Origin: Oscheius onirici
Lineage: Eukaryota > Nematoda > Chromadorea > Rhabditida > Rhabditidae
Assembly: GCA_932521025.1 (NCBI GenBank)
Contig: OW051472.1
Coordinates: 7,378,001 to 7,442,000 of the forward strand
DNA: 64,000 nt
Reading direction: 5' to 3'
Part shown: piece by piece, positions 34,566 to 47,500 of the stretch
How positions within the stretch are numbered: the first letter of the stretch is position 1
Layout: every line of letters starts with the position of its first letter
The notes under the pieces: model-generated
Told to the model about the DNA's origin: nothing
Databases searched by the model: none
Seen by the model: only the letters and a program-made list of their open reading frames with translations
Translations under genes and position numbers: made by a program

Positions 34566-34717
34566 AGTCAAAATTTTTTTGTAACAATTTCCTCGTTTCG
34601 AGAAGACGGTCTTTAGACATTCTTTATTGCACACATTGTTAGGACTAGACTAGTGTATTTTAGGCCACTTCTGGCTCCCGGGTGACAGCATGATTGATCT
34701 AAAGATGAGTTTGAAAG

Positions 34718-36593
34718 TCATGTAATGGGTTTTACCTCTGTTTTTTTCTTTTGTGATTCTCTCGTTATTTCCGTAAATTTGGCAGGCTTATCTGTGACGA
34801 CGAAGTAAAATGCAAAGTTTGCCTAAAACATCTGTTAGTTGACTTATGAAGTCTACCAAAAGAAGAAGAATGGCATTGGTAAGATAAGCCCAACTCCATT
34901 CTTCGAAGCTGTTTTCGTTTTTGACGAAAATGGCGACGATTCCTGGAGCTACAAACAGGGCAACACATTTCATAAACTGTATCGTGGCAAGAACAAAATG
35001 AGCATATTGTCTGAAAATGTTTTCTTTGAGAGAAAAAAATAGAAACCCTTGCCTGGAAACAAATGTTCCGCATTTGTAGAAGCCACCCGGATTCATTCCC
35101 ATCGACGCGTAGACGGCGGCGAAGAAGATGACTACCAGACCGGGGTTTGAAGCTGGAGTCAGCCCGATGAGGCCACAGAAAACTCCGGCCATTCCGACGG
35201 CCACGGAGTTGTACAAACACATTTTGGCCTTTTCGGAGAGACAGCTGAACGAATCATAAATTTCTTTGAAAGAGCTTACGGTAGGTAGTCACTGACGATA
35301 CCCATGATGATCTTCAGAGGAACGTGCGAGCTGGCGGCGATGGATACCAACAATCCTGAATTTTTCTTATTGAAAGATTTCTCACTTTCTGTTATCTTTT
35401 GTTTCCTCGCGGTGTGACAGTTTGTGCTTCCTTTCACATGTTTGATCGGTCTTTACTCTGCTTATGCAGATTGTCCCCCATCTCCTCAAACACTGATCAC
35501 TAACCTGTAGTCGCGATGTCATAGCGAAGAACATTGTGATAGTAAATCGGAGCATAAGTAAGCAGCAATGTTACCGAAACCATTTCCACGAAGGCATTCG
35601 CCCACACGACCAAAATGACAGGATTCTTGATTATTTGCTGAAAGAGTAAAGTCGAAGGGGAAGAGAATGTACCCGGAACGGAACAAAACTGTCCCTTTCA
35701 ATGTGAGCCTTGGTTTTGTCTTTTTGAATGACGGACAGTTCGACTTTGGAGACGGAGGGATGGAGATGCGGGTCGTCCTTGTAGAAAAAATACCACAGTG
35801 AGAAGACTACGGCTCCGAAAAGGGCATGGATGTAGTAGGAAGCTCTCCAACCGAGGGAACTGCTACACAACTGAAAAGAGAATTACTATGAACAAACACC
35901 GAAAGAGTACGGCTCCGGTGAGAGGATTGGTGATGACGGAAGAAAGCGGCGTAAAAGATGTCAGAACCGCAATGAAGAGTCCTGTTTGTGATAGAGGAGC
36001 CCAACGGACACACATGATTCCGATGGCTGCAAAGTCGGCAGAGTAGGCTATGCCCTGAATGAAGCGGACGATGAGCAGAGCGACCATTCCGTATTGGGCA
36101 GTGATTGGGACGAGAACTGTTGAAAAGATTGAGAGACAACCGGCAATGAGGAAAGGCCATCTGAAGTGCTTTTTTTTCGTCATTTTCAATAAATCTCCTG
36201 GTATAAATGGTTCAATTTAAAAATCGTTAGCTTTAGTTGCATGAGAAGATCCTGTTCACCGCACTATCAGTAAGACAAACCTCGCCCCATATTTGATGTA
36301 AGCATAGTTGACTGGAGGAGTCCCAACAATTGTTCCGGCTGCTACGGCCCAAATGATGGCGCTTTTCTCCGTAGGACTGTAGTCAAATCTGCTCACTAAT
36401 GTCTTGAAAATGTTGCTAATTTCCACACCAGACGCGAACAAACCCCATTTCCTAGATCAATAGCATCCGTGAAATCCTCTTTCATGCAGATGAAGGTGAA
36501 ATTGATAATTATGTAGTTGGAGGCTATCGAGGTTAGACAAAGGAAGCCGATAATAAGGAGAACATAGCGGAAACGGTCCTCTATCAGCCACAT
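34718..36593 (-). CDS. Major facilitator transporter, SLC17 (anion/phosphate) type
   Basis: Nine exons on the minus strand: 36593-36444, 36402-36281, 36160-35911, 35870-35673, 35637-35505, 35355-35280, 35244-35047, 35010-34857, 34822-34718; 461 aa. It has about twelve hydrophobic segments. SLC17-like landmarks are FRYVLLIIGFLCLTS, FDYSPTEKSAIIWAVAAGTI, IVRFIQGIAYSADFAAIGIM, the loop WFF-like LWYFFYKDDPHLHPSVSK, and FVVTDKPAKF at the end. The family moves organic anions or phosphate, driven by Na+ or H+, at the plasma membrane, lysosome or synaptic vesicle; the substrate cannot be read from sequence. Exon edges were chosen to keep frame; introns 1 and 8 are about 40 nt. A further upstream exon is possible because the frame is open to 36640. 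Confidence 0.8.
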
Positions 36594-37538
36594 GCAGAAG
36601 ATACTGGTTCCTGTTTTCGGTTTGAACCCTAAATAAAAATGATCTGGAGGATGATATTCCCATAGTCATTCTGCTGAAAGAGGCAGAAAGGAAAAACGCA
36701 AATGAAAAGTGAAAAAGGAACAAGTTACACAACGGACAGACCGATTAAACCCGCCAAACCCCGGCAGTGAACAGTCGGCAACCTAAAATATGCGCATTTT
36801 GTTGCGAGAAGAGTCCCTTCAACAAAAGGGGGAAGAATACTGAAAGTGGTTGTGAATCAGAAATACAGGACTAGGACTGTGGCCTAGTGGCAAAATACAC
36901 GACGATATCGATCATTGATGGAAAGGCCGGTTTGTGTTCTCTTCAAAACGAGGAAGTTCACTGTGCGGTATGTTCTCGGAACCTATTGGAAACTGCCACT
37001 CTTCAGTCCTCTTCGGTAGTTGGAAAGAGACCTATAAGTGAGTCAAGATTGCATAAAAATCCAGTTTGAAGCAATTCATAAACAGTAACACGTCATAGAG
37101 TCACAGTACTACAGTCATTGCAATTTGTTTTTAGTTTTCGCGTGCAGAAACCGGCGCGCAAACGACGAGCTTTGAAGTTCTTCGATTCCGCATTTTTCTT
37201 GCTCGTTCTCAAGGTATTCTCCTGAATATTTTCTATTTTTTCTTGCTGCTTTATCATATTTTCTACATCCTTTTTCTACACGATCAAGAGATATCTGAAG
37301 TCGTGTTCGCGGTCCTAGCGCGAAAACCAGTTGGCAGCAGATAAAACCCGTGCAGCTATCTAAGCAGACCAAAAATTTCTGTTCTTTTTCTCATTTCCAT
37401 GCGGAATACTGGATAAATACTTGAATTATTGATAACTAGTGTATTTTCAATGTCGAAAACCAACTGTTGTATCCTCCAAATTTTTTACTGCTCGTTCAAC
37501 CCACTTCAACTTTCTCCAATTACATGTTTTCAGCTGCA
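36594..37538. promoter_or_regulatory. Divergent intergenic region between SLC17-type and PREB genes
   Basis: About 0.95 kb. It must hold the promoters of both genes. A stretch at 36881-36893 (TGTGGCCTAGTGG) resembles a tRNA A box but I find no matching B box or cloverleaf. Nothing else recognised. Confidence 0.4.
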
Positions 37539-39344
37539 ATGGGCAGTTCTTCGTCAAAAAAGCAGCCTCCCGTAATAGCAACATGTAAAGCGCCCATGTA
37601 TTGCATAAAAAAGCTAGGAGGTCGACATCTTTTGCTAGGAGGCGGTGGCGGAGCTGCCAAAACGGGAGTCAAAAACCAGATTGAGGTCGGTTCCTTGTGT
37701 TGCACTCGAAACTTTTTGTTTAGCAACATGTTCTAACATTCGGAGAAGCTGTCAATAATTGTTACATGAAGGCAAAACTTACATATGCGGTAATTTCTCT
37801 CCATTTCTTCTATACAACTCATTTTCAGATTGATACAGACAAGTTTTCTACGATGAACATGGACGTTGTGAGTATTCCTTGCGGACCAGGAAAGACGGAA
37901 TACCTACTGGCAGCCGGGCACGACGAATATTGTGACGTTTACGAGACGACGACACATTTTGCCGAGGAAGGCAGTCTTGGCCTCAATTTCAGACAAGTTG
38001 GACGTCTTCTAACGGATTTGGCCAGCAAGGAGAAGGCGGCTACTGCCAATTCGGATACAGCCTATCAGGTTTGCCTTTTTTGACAATCTTGCAAACACGG
38101 AAAATTTGCTATTCGATGTGATCTTACCAAACAAGACAGTAATTTTCTAGAAATGCGTCCGATTCGACAAGTCAACACACGGAAGAAGAATGCTAACCGG
38201 CGGCTCAGATGGCCATATTCGTGTCTGGGACGTCGAACAGCTGAGAAATAATAGGGTATGTCATTTATGAAATTGTAATTTATCCCAAATTTGCAGAATC
38301 CCGAGCTGAAGAGAAGCCCAATTCGCGAATTCAATGCACATCCTGGCGTCGAGGTCGAAGATATCGACATCTCGTCCGACGGGCGTTATTTCTTGTAAGA
38401 AAAAACGCTTCGTCGAATACAAGAAGTTTTCAGCTCAATCGGAAAAGATAACAAAGTGATTTTGTGGGATTTGACAGTAGGAAAGAGAATGCAAGAACTA
38501 CCATTCCCTCCCGAGCTCGAAAAAGGATATAAAGTTAGTTTTTCTCGTCTTCTCTCAAGATTTATGTATTCAGGTGCGCTCTCTGAGGTTTACAAGGCTT
38601 GGTCTTGAAGGTAACAACCTCATCTTTGTCGTCGCCTACAACTCTATGCAAAGAAATTCAAAATCGCGCTGCTTCCTGGGACTGTGGGCTTTCCATCGCG
38701 AACGACTTACGCTACAGCCAATTGTCATCAAGAGCTGCTATCAGGGAGAGGTGAGCCACTTTTTGTTGTCCTAAAAAGAAGTAACTTCTTCATCAGTTTG
38801 TCTTCTGTTATAGAATGACAAAAACGAGCTTTTTTTCGTAGAGAATACGAACTGATTTGCTTGCAATGAAGAAACTTGCTGAAAGTAGAAACTTATAAAT
38901 TCTAATCTGTTCCTTTTCAGTCAATATCCTGTCTCACTGTTAGTCCATGCGGTAACTTTACCGGCATCGGCACCCTGGCCGGCTCTGTAGCCATCTTCGA
39001 CACGCACGAGATGAAGCCTCTTCTCTTCGTCAAAGAAACCCACGGAATCTTTGTCACAGATGTCGAATTTCTCGATCGCGTAGCCGACGACATCCAAATC
39101 CCCGATTCCAACAACAAACAGATTGAAATTCCTGGTCCGGCAGCAGACTGCCGTGCCTGCCTCGTCTCTCTCAGCGCTGATCAGACTGTTCAGGTTCATT
39201 TTCTTCCCATTCGCCATACGAAAAACGTTTCAGGTTCATAGACTAGCCTTTGAGCAACCGCCGTCGACTACGCTCTTCCTAGTCAAACTCATGATTTTCC
39301 TCAATATTATTTATTACCTTATCTGGATGTTGGCGGGCTTCTAA
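37539..39344 (+). CDS. PREB: Prolactin regulatory element-binding protein / Sec12, Sar1 exchange factor
   Basis: Nine exons: 37539-37685, 37724-37789, 37829-38068, 38151-38255, 38297-38394, 38434-38533, 38574-38750, 38921-39193, 39234-39344; 438 aa. A seven-bladed WD40 propeller begins with the GGGGGAAKTGVKN loop, equivalent to the K loop of Sec12 that binds potassium and Sar1. Later blades include MLTGGSDGHIRVWDVEQ, SIGKDNKVILWDLTVG and SPCGNFTGIGTLAGSVAIFD followed by KETHGIFVTDVEFL. The C-terminus has one membrane segment (LFLVKLMIFLNIIYYLIWML). It catalyses GDP/GTP exchange on Sar1 at ER exit sites to start COPII coats. The ATG lies 5 nt behind a TTTTCAG, a likely leader acceptor. Confidence 0.93.
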
Positions 39345-39473
39345 CAAGCGTGGTGCATAATATTTGTGTGTACATTTTTTCTTTTGACTGTGATTTTAGA
39401 CGAAGTAAATTAATATTTATTAGATACAACGATATGGACACACCAATTAGCAAGAAAACCCGCGATAGATATT

Positions 39474-41572
39474 TCACAGCTGGCTCGGAGGAGGAAGACG
39501 ATATTTGGTAGAGGCTGCGGTCGACACGGTCTTGGCAGAAGTCTCGTGTAGATTGCCATTCGAGATTAGACGGTTACACTGATGTTGAGCCTGAATAGGA
39601 AGATTGTTTAGAATCTTGCCTTTCAGTGTTTTCCAGTGACCTCTCGAAATGTTCTCGCGACAATTAATCTCACCTTTGGATCGAGGTCTCCCTTGAGAGA
39701 GTGGATAAGCGAGGCAAAGGCGACCCGGAATTGTTCATTCAACAAGGCGTACAAACAAGGATTCCATACTGTTGAGCTGAAATTACCAAATGATCTGTTT
39801 TCTTTTCAGTTTACCTAATAGAAATGCAGTGAGTGATGACTCCAAACAAGTAGTCCTGTTCCCGCACAAATTTGGGCAAAAGACCATAGTCTCGGAGAAT
39901 GTTGAAGGCCACAGACGGCAGCCAGCAGCAGAAGAAGACAAAGACCATTCCGACGAGCATTCGGTTCGTTCGGAGACGTCGTCTCATAGCCGACTTTCGC
40001 TGCTCGGTCATGATCAGGCTTTCGTCTCCTTTTTGAAGGTTCTTGACGAGAATTCCCTGCAAAATTTCCATGGGATATTCTGTTCAGTGTATGGGTCTCT
40101 AACTAAATTAGCACGCGTCTCTGGACCGCACATGGAACCTAAGACAGAGAACAGTCAACAAAAAAAAAGAGTTTAGTGGAAATTTTGGTGTATTTGTTTT
40201 TCGGAAACGAACCTTTCCCAGCTTTAGCGAGATCATGGTGTAGCAGAAGCTGATAATCAGGAAGGGAACGACAAATTGAAGTACAAAGACGACCGTACCT
40301 GAATTGATTGAGTTTATTTTTTATAGTTCCTACCGTAAACGCTCCTCATATAGAGATCCTCTCCCCAATCTTCGGAACAGAACTGGCCGCAAAAATCACC
40401 GTACGAGGTCAACGTCTGCTTTAGAAACATCGGGAAACTGATAGCAGTGGCCACGACGCAGTTGAAGGCAACCATTTTGAAGGCGTCCGTCTTCTGGATT
40501 GGTCTGAAAGATTCTGGTGCGTTTGAAAGAACATCCAAAATGAAGGTCTTGACCTTTGTCTCGATCTTCGATGCCCTTGTTGCCCCGAATTAAACGCCTT
40601 TTTTTCAACAGAAAATTCAAGAATCCAAAAATCTAAAGGAATGTCTCTACCAGATGAAACGAAATAACTCGAAATACTGACTTTTTAGTTGGGAAGATGA
40701 TCAAGATGAAGCGGTCGATGGCAATGGCCGTCAATGTGAGAGTCGAGAAGCACAAGCTGGTTCCCTGAAAGATTATGATAACTTTTTGTCTGAACCCTCG
40801 AGCGTTCTCTTCCCTACGAAGAGAATAATTAGATCTCCGGCTCGTAGAACTCAAGGAGGCCCAATTCATTACGCCGGCGATCCTTTGAACGCGCAAGATA
40901 TTACCTGAATCAGGGGCACGAGATTGCAGAGAGTGGATCCGAAGAGCCAAATCTTTGAGATGGCAGTGATTGGAGTGACGGATCCAGAGACGACGCTGAC
41001 GACAATGTCGGAACAGGACAGCGACACGATGAAAATATTCCGAACGGATTGAAGACTTCGGTGCTTGCAGACCGAGATGACGACCAGAAGATTGCCTACC
41101 ACTCCAAGTCTGAAAATTTGCCTAGTTGCAAATTGGTCGCTGATCCTCTTAGCGGTCTGGACAAGCATGTGGTTTGGATCTGATGCCTGAGTAGACGGAA
41201 TGACACTTTTGCTTCAGGTCCGACAAAAACTGTTCTGGATTACGGTAAAGATCGGAACCAAGGGATACTTGACAGGATATTCCCTAAATCTGGCTTTTCA
41301 TGTTTCGAACAGTTTTTAAAGAACACGCTCAAATCCTGCCCACCCATTTTCCTGTTTTAACCTAAAGCCACACAACTTCCCTTGCCCTAGGGGCCCTCGC
41401 CCCTTTTCCCACGCGTAATCGGTGTTTTCTGTTCTGTTCCCCAAAACAATTAAACTCACGTAATAAAGAGAGAGTAGACGAGTGCAAAGGTTGCCATACT
41501 GGCTGGAGCCAATGACAGATCCGACTGATTGCGCCACAAGAACTCGCGAATATCTGTACAGTTATCCTCCAT
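39474..41572 (-). CDS. Class A neuropeptide-type GPCR (NPY/RFamide-receptor-like)
   Basis: Eight exons on the minus strand: 41572-41460, 41109-40905, 40764-40682, 40503-40334, 40298-40213, 40056-39815, 39776-39674, 39590-39474; 372 aa. The short N-terminus has N-glycosylation sequons (NCT, NQS). TM1 has the GN of GVVGNLLVV. The TM3 end is STLTLTAIAIDRF, with Phe instead of the Tyr of DRY at residues 123-125. TM6 has CCWLP (about 262-266) and TM7 NPCLY (304-308). Disulfide partners are likely the Cys in STLCNL and one in CGQFC. The TM3 block resembles NPY/NPF receptors; the ligand is unknown. Confidence 0.87.
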
Positions 41573-44500
41573 CCTTCTAGAACATTCGTTTTCTTCGAGA
41601 CTCCTTTCTGGAAATTGCGGGTGGATTTGGTAGGACGTAGTTTAAGCAAAGAGAGAGTGGCTGAGAGGGGGAAATGAGAAGGGATACCCCCAATGTAAAG
41701 GCAACAGAGATCAAAGACAGCTGGACTAATAGTAGGAACAAGGAGAGACGACTTCCGGAACAATGTTTGACTGTGGCTTTTGATCGGATTCTGTCCGGAC
41801 TTCAGAACACCTCAATCTCTGAGCGCCATTAAAGCACTCAAAAGCGAGGGGGCAGATTCTGGTTGTTGACTAGTTCGCCGTGTCTTTCTCTAGAGTGGTA
41901 AATGGGGTTCCGAATAGTGAGAGTGAATCTGTTTTTGAAATGAGCTGTTCTGGGACAGATAATTGATGGGGCGGGACCTCCCGATGATTCAATTAAGAGC
42001 ACTGAACAAAAGAGGGCAGAGCAAGTCGGTTATTGAACTCATCCGGAAGGAGGCTGACCGAGATCCGGTCTGCGCCGTCTAGAAGCCTTGTGATTCATTC
42101 TGGCCAAGCTACAAATTTGACTCTCAAAGAGTGATATTTTTTCTGTGACTCGCCTGCTTTGAGAGGAAGTTGTTAGGAGGCTAATTATGGAGTGTCGGGC
42201 ATTTCCTTATCCCGTCTCGAATTATAACTACGCGGGAGTCCGTTCGAAGCAATCCTGAGTAATGACTACTAGAAAACCGCTCCGTAAATCGTAAGACAAA
42301 GAACAAATTTGTCTGGTCCTGTGGCTACTTATTGTCAAAAAGCTATCTTTTCATTTTAATATAGCTTTAAGTTTTTTTTTTGAAAACTAGTAAGTTGAAA
42401 AGGATAGATCTAATTATATTGGGAATCAGTGGCTAGAATGTTTTCTTACTTTGCAAAAAACAATGTTTTTCAAGCAAGAAACTACTGCATCGAGTAGCAG
42501 CAACTGACTAATTGTAAGCTTATACTGCTTCTGTAGGTTCAAACTAGTATAATGAGAGGAACAAGTTTTGTATTAGTCTCACGTCTTCACCAGTCTTCTT
42601 AGGCTATGAAGCGTAAATGGTTGTCGTAATAAGAACATCGGTCAGCCTTTCCGAACAATAGGAAAGAGGAAGTAGGCGTTGCTTAGAACAAGCTTCGTAC
42701 CGTGCAAGAAGAAGGAACATGGTCCTAAGTAGATTTCGTACGAGAATCACCGAGAACACCTGTTCTACGAAGCGGCTGGAAGGACACAATGCATGTCGCG
42801 TCTGGGCGAACACAAAAAACTGCTGCAATTGAATTATTTGGGACTAAATTAATGACGGCAAATGAACCAAACCGTCTGTGCTCCCGACGTCAGGGAGTTG
42901 CTTAAAAATCTGGCAAACAAACGTTTAGAGAAGGACATTTTGAAAGATACAATTTCATCCGCCCTTTCCTTGAGAGGGCGTTCGGCCCGGAATAGTTCAG
43001 AAATGAGGATTGAGACGAGCGGAGATCAGGAATAAACTGAGCTGCTGGATAAACAGACCCGCATCCTAGCTTTATACTGGATTTTTAAAGAAAAACCCTC
43101 TTCTTTTTGCAAAACACGGACTCAAACAGGAAGCAATCTCTGCAAATCGGGAGTCTATTTGGGAAAGCGTAAAGGTTAAAGAGAGCCCAAATTTGAACCT
43201 ACGCTCAGTCCAAGTGACTACTTGTGATTCTGAAGAGCGCTCTTTGGGAGTGGACGGGAATAGAAGGTTGAAAGACTTTGGAAGAAAGGAAGAGAAGAGA
43301 AGAACAGAAGAGTCATGATGTGCAGGCGGGCATGATGTGAATTGTGCTGAAGCCATATTCAGAAACACCTATTCCGGAAGTCCAGGTACCCAACGTAGCA
43401 CTTCTTTTGCGAAATAAGAATTTGGCAACCCACGGTATCAGTAGTTTTGGATGATTGAAACAAAAACAGGGTCTCTCAAAAACAAAAACAGGAGTAGGGA
43501 ACTATACTGCTTTTGGCAAAGAGATTCTGACCTCGGAGCTCTTTTTGGATCAGTTAGACTGTCCTAGCTTCTATTTCAGTAAAGTAGGTGAACAATTGGA
43601 TAAAACTGGAGAGTAACAGCACAAAAGTCGTTTCACTGTCCCCTTTTCAAAAGAACTACAGCATGGCCAGATAGTCTAGCTGTTTACATCCACCCAGTCT
43701 TCCAGTATATCAAAGCAGTCATTTTATATTCAGACTGCTAAAAAATAATAACAGCAATGGTTCCAGAATAGCAGCCACCTTCCGCTGATCTTTTATCCAG
43801 ATTGGACATGCTGGCTACTTGCGGGCGGAATTTTATAACGACCAGGTGTCTATTTACTGAAAAACCCGGAACTTTTTTTTTGTTTAAAAGTGAAAGTAGA
43901 AATTGGAGAGTCGTCCTTTCTAAGGTTCAGGGAGCGTTTTTTCAACTAATCGGTCTGAGCACCTCTGAGAGCCAAGATAGCATCAAATAACGTAAAAGAG
44001 CTGAAGGAAAATGGAATTAAGGCTCAAAAATTAATCGGAAAGTGGGAATCGAGCCTCCAGTGATTAGCAGAGCTTGAATAATTGACATTTAATTGTTGCC
44101 GTTGACATTTCTTTCGGATCTGACCAGGTGCTTTTCGTGACAAGTTCCTGTTGAATTTACGGTAGTAATTATGTTTGGCTTCATCATGTCTGTATTTCCG
44201 GCTCGTACGGTTCTTTGGAAAAAAAAAGAAGGAAATTTGAGTCGGCGTTCCGAGTCACTGAGCATGCCCCCAAGTTTTGGAGTTCATGGAAAGCAAGCGC
44301 TTCTCGCAAATTCAAGAATTGGTTTGAGCACATATGTTGCGATTGTGTTAAAATTGGTCTCTTTTGGCTCCAGTCTTCTGTCCAAAAGAGTGCTCCCGAT
44401 CACGCAATCTGCCGAAACGAGAGTGTCTTCAACAAAAAAACCTTTGCGGAAATCAAAGTTGCCCAAGACCAAAGCGACAAGTACAATTTACTACAGAATA

Positions 44501-47500
44501 TCTAATTCCATCGTGTGCGAGTGTTAATAAAGAAGAAGGAACTCTTTTCCAAAAACGTCACTTATGAAAAAAGAAAAGAGCATTGTGCGCTGGGAGCGGG
44601 AGGTGTGAGCCACTCTGGATTTGACAGCCTCTTTATTTAGAGCCATAAACAAATGAGAGGAGACGTGGGATGGATGAGATGGAAGGCTCCGGGACCATTG
44701 TCTTTCAAAGTCCGGAAGACGGGGAAAATTCAGTGAGACGGAAAGGACAGATGACTCTTCTGAGGGAGTTTTGAACCTATTAAAAGACAGAATAATTGTT
44801 AGAAAGCCAGAAACTAGAGAGAACAAAATAACTGGAGAGAACGAAGCCACAGATCAAGCTGTTCTTCGACTTCTCAATTATCCTGTTATGGACAAAACAC
44901 TCTTTAAAGTCTTCTCAATCTGAAGGAAATCTCACACGAAATTGCAGAACTGTGGGCTTTGAGCAACTAGCAAAGGACCCATACGACCAATTTATTAATT
45001 GTGTTAGGGCGAGAAAATAATGTAAGAGAGCTTGTGACATTCTAGATTTTGACCTTCTCACAGCTGGAACTTGAACCGGAAGAGGTAGGTGAAGTTTCAA
45101 TTAGTTCCGGCAGTCTATTCGAGATAACAAAGTGGGACACGGACTGGTGGAAAAGGAGGAAATGATTAAAGTTGCAGCCACTTTTGATGAATGATGTGAC
45201 GGATGCGACTGATAGAGTTGGTCAAAAAATGAACCAAAAGAGGAAAAAGAGTCTGTGAGGTTATCACAATGCGCAGAGCAACGAACTGGAGAGAACTTGG
45301 TATATCTCCCAAAAGAGATCTTTAAAAAACTTTGGCACTCGTTTTAAAATGCGTTCATTATCATACTGTAGGTGCTGGTATTGCCAAGAAACTATTTCCA
45401 ATTGGTACAAAAGTTTTCCAACTTATTAATCAAGATCTCATACCCTCAAACAGTTTACAAAAAGGTTAAACTTTTTGCAGAAAGCCGCACATGCAACTCT
45501 GTCAAATAAAGTGCCCACTCTCATAGTCACGCCAAGCGCATATCAGTTTACAGGAGGAATTTGAGAGGACTGACCTTGAGTCTAGACTTTCACTCTTTCA
45601 GAAGGGGTTTACAATGAAAAATAGCGGTTCAAAGTCAAGAACAACTGCATGTGACTCTGTGGGACTTCGCATAAGAAATAGCTCTCTGAACTCTGGCAGA
45701 AGAAGAAGCACCTCGCGTGTCGGTCCAGTCTTACTTTTTGCGAGAATGACTCTGACCTAAAAGGCTAATAATGTTGGCCTCCAAAGAGGTTGCTCATTGG
45801 AACTTTGGCAGCCAATTTTAGAACTTTTTTAAGAGCAAGAAGAGTGGATGCAAATGTTCACGATTTTCGAGTGTTCTTGTCGTGGAAAAATGCATATTAC
45901 GAGCCGGAAGAGAGAACATGGGGGAATGAGAGTGAGGACAAAGGTGAACTTTTTATGGGAGTCCCGTTGGCAGTCGGTTCTCTCGAGGGCCGCTTCAACC
46001 CAGTCTAATGAAAATCTCGAAGAAGGTGGTGCACTTTTCCAGCCGGGAAAGTCAATCGGAACACCTTTGTGAATAGAAATGCAAAACATGACGTTGAATA
46101 GAGCGATGAAGGTAGGAAGGAGAAAGAGGTTGTCCTTCGAAATGGTCTTTGAGATTTCTGTTTTGATTTTCGGCTATGAATATTATATTGAGAGTTCGAG
46201 GAAAACCCATGCATCTGGAGCTACCGATTACTTGATATTCCGTGGACGAATCTGACAGAGAAATAGGATGTGTGACACATATTTCAATCTTAACCTCCGC
46301 ACTTGAGTCATTTCAAAGAATCCTTATGCGTCCAAGAAAACTAAATTCCAAGTCATACTGATGTCTGAAGCACAGTTTGGGTCAGTCTGACTATTTTCTT
46401 GGTTTCTTTCCTGATCAAAGCAATTAGACATAGCGGCATATCGAAGTGCAATCTGTTGGCTTTATCTCTGCAAGTTCTGAGAGTCATTAGATGACGCAGG
46501 AGTCGACTTCCTTCTCTCATTGTAAAAGAATCCTTGAACGAGGGAGAGGCGAGTGGGAGGAAGGGAGACATTACCCAAGGTTACTCCAAGTGCTCAAGGG
46601 GAATACTTTGGAACATTTTCTTGTTGTTTAAAGGGGTGAATACGTACTGTGGCCTGGATGTGTTTGAAAGAAGCCTCTCGAATTCCAAAATCCGACGTGA
46701 ACCTGACCAAAAACTAAGCGTGAAAAATCAAAGACAATCGAAAGGAACATTGGAGGATTTAAGATAAACTAAGAAGAGGTCTTGAGAAAATAGGCAAAAG
46801 AACAAAAGACTCGGATAATGAAGTCCCAAAGGAGCTGAAAGCATGTTTATCAAACAGACAAAATTTCTGCTTGTAATCAACCAAGAAAACGAAACAAACT
46901 TGTGAATTAGGTAAGAGAAAAACGAAGAACACCCTTCTGAAAACAATGGGGTACCTGGCTCTGAAAAGCCTCGAAAATAAGAAACAATGTTTCTGAGGAC
47001 ACGTCAACTCGGGAGCTGGGTAAAAATTCACAAGACGGCTTGTCACGCACGGCCTTCAAAAGAAAATCTTGCAAAGTTTGTTGGCTCCGAGAGGGAGAAT
47101 GAGAGGGCACCTGGTTGAAGTACGTCTTGAACTTTAGCACCAAACCACAAAACAATTGTTCCATGTAGTCTGTACCAATTTAATTGGAAAGCCTTTAGAG
47201 ACAGAGAACACTTCCAAAAATAATGTTCGTCCAGTTTCCAGACGAATGATCTCTCGATCCCCTCTGCTCCAATATTAATCTCAAAACTGTTCAAACTTTA
47301 GCTCAAGGTTGAATATGCATGAACTGACATCGGAAATGGTCCCGCGTTCTCACGGAAATTGAGTTGGTTCAAAAGAGGTTAAAGGTGGAACAACGGGAAG
47401 GCAAAGAGGACAAGTCGCGCAGTTAGAAGGAGGACAATTAGCAAGGATTAGTAGGCCACGTTGTTGTTCAGCTAGGAAGCTCGGTGTTTTCTATTATGGA

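Noticed and set aside
44171-44850. Several ORFs of 96-118 codons
   Set aside because: They overlap in different frames and strands, contain no recognisable motif and lack splice partners.
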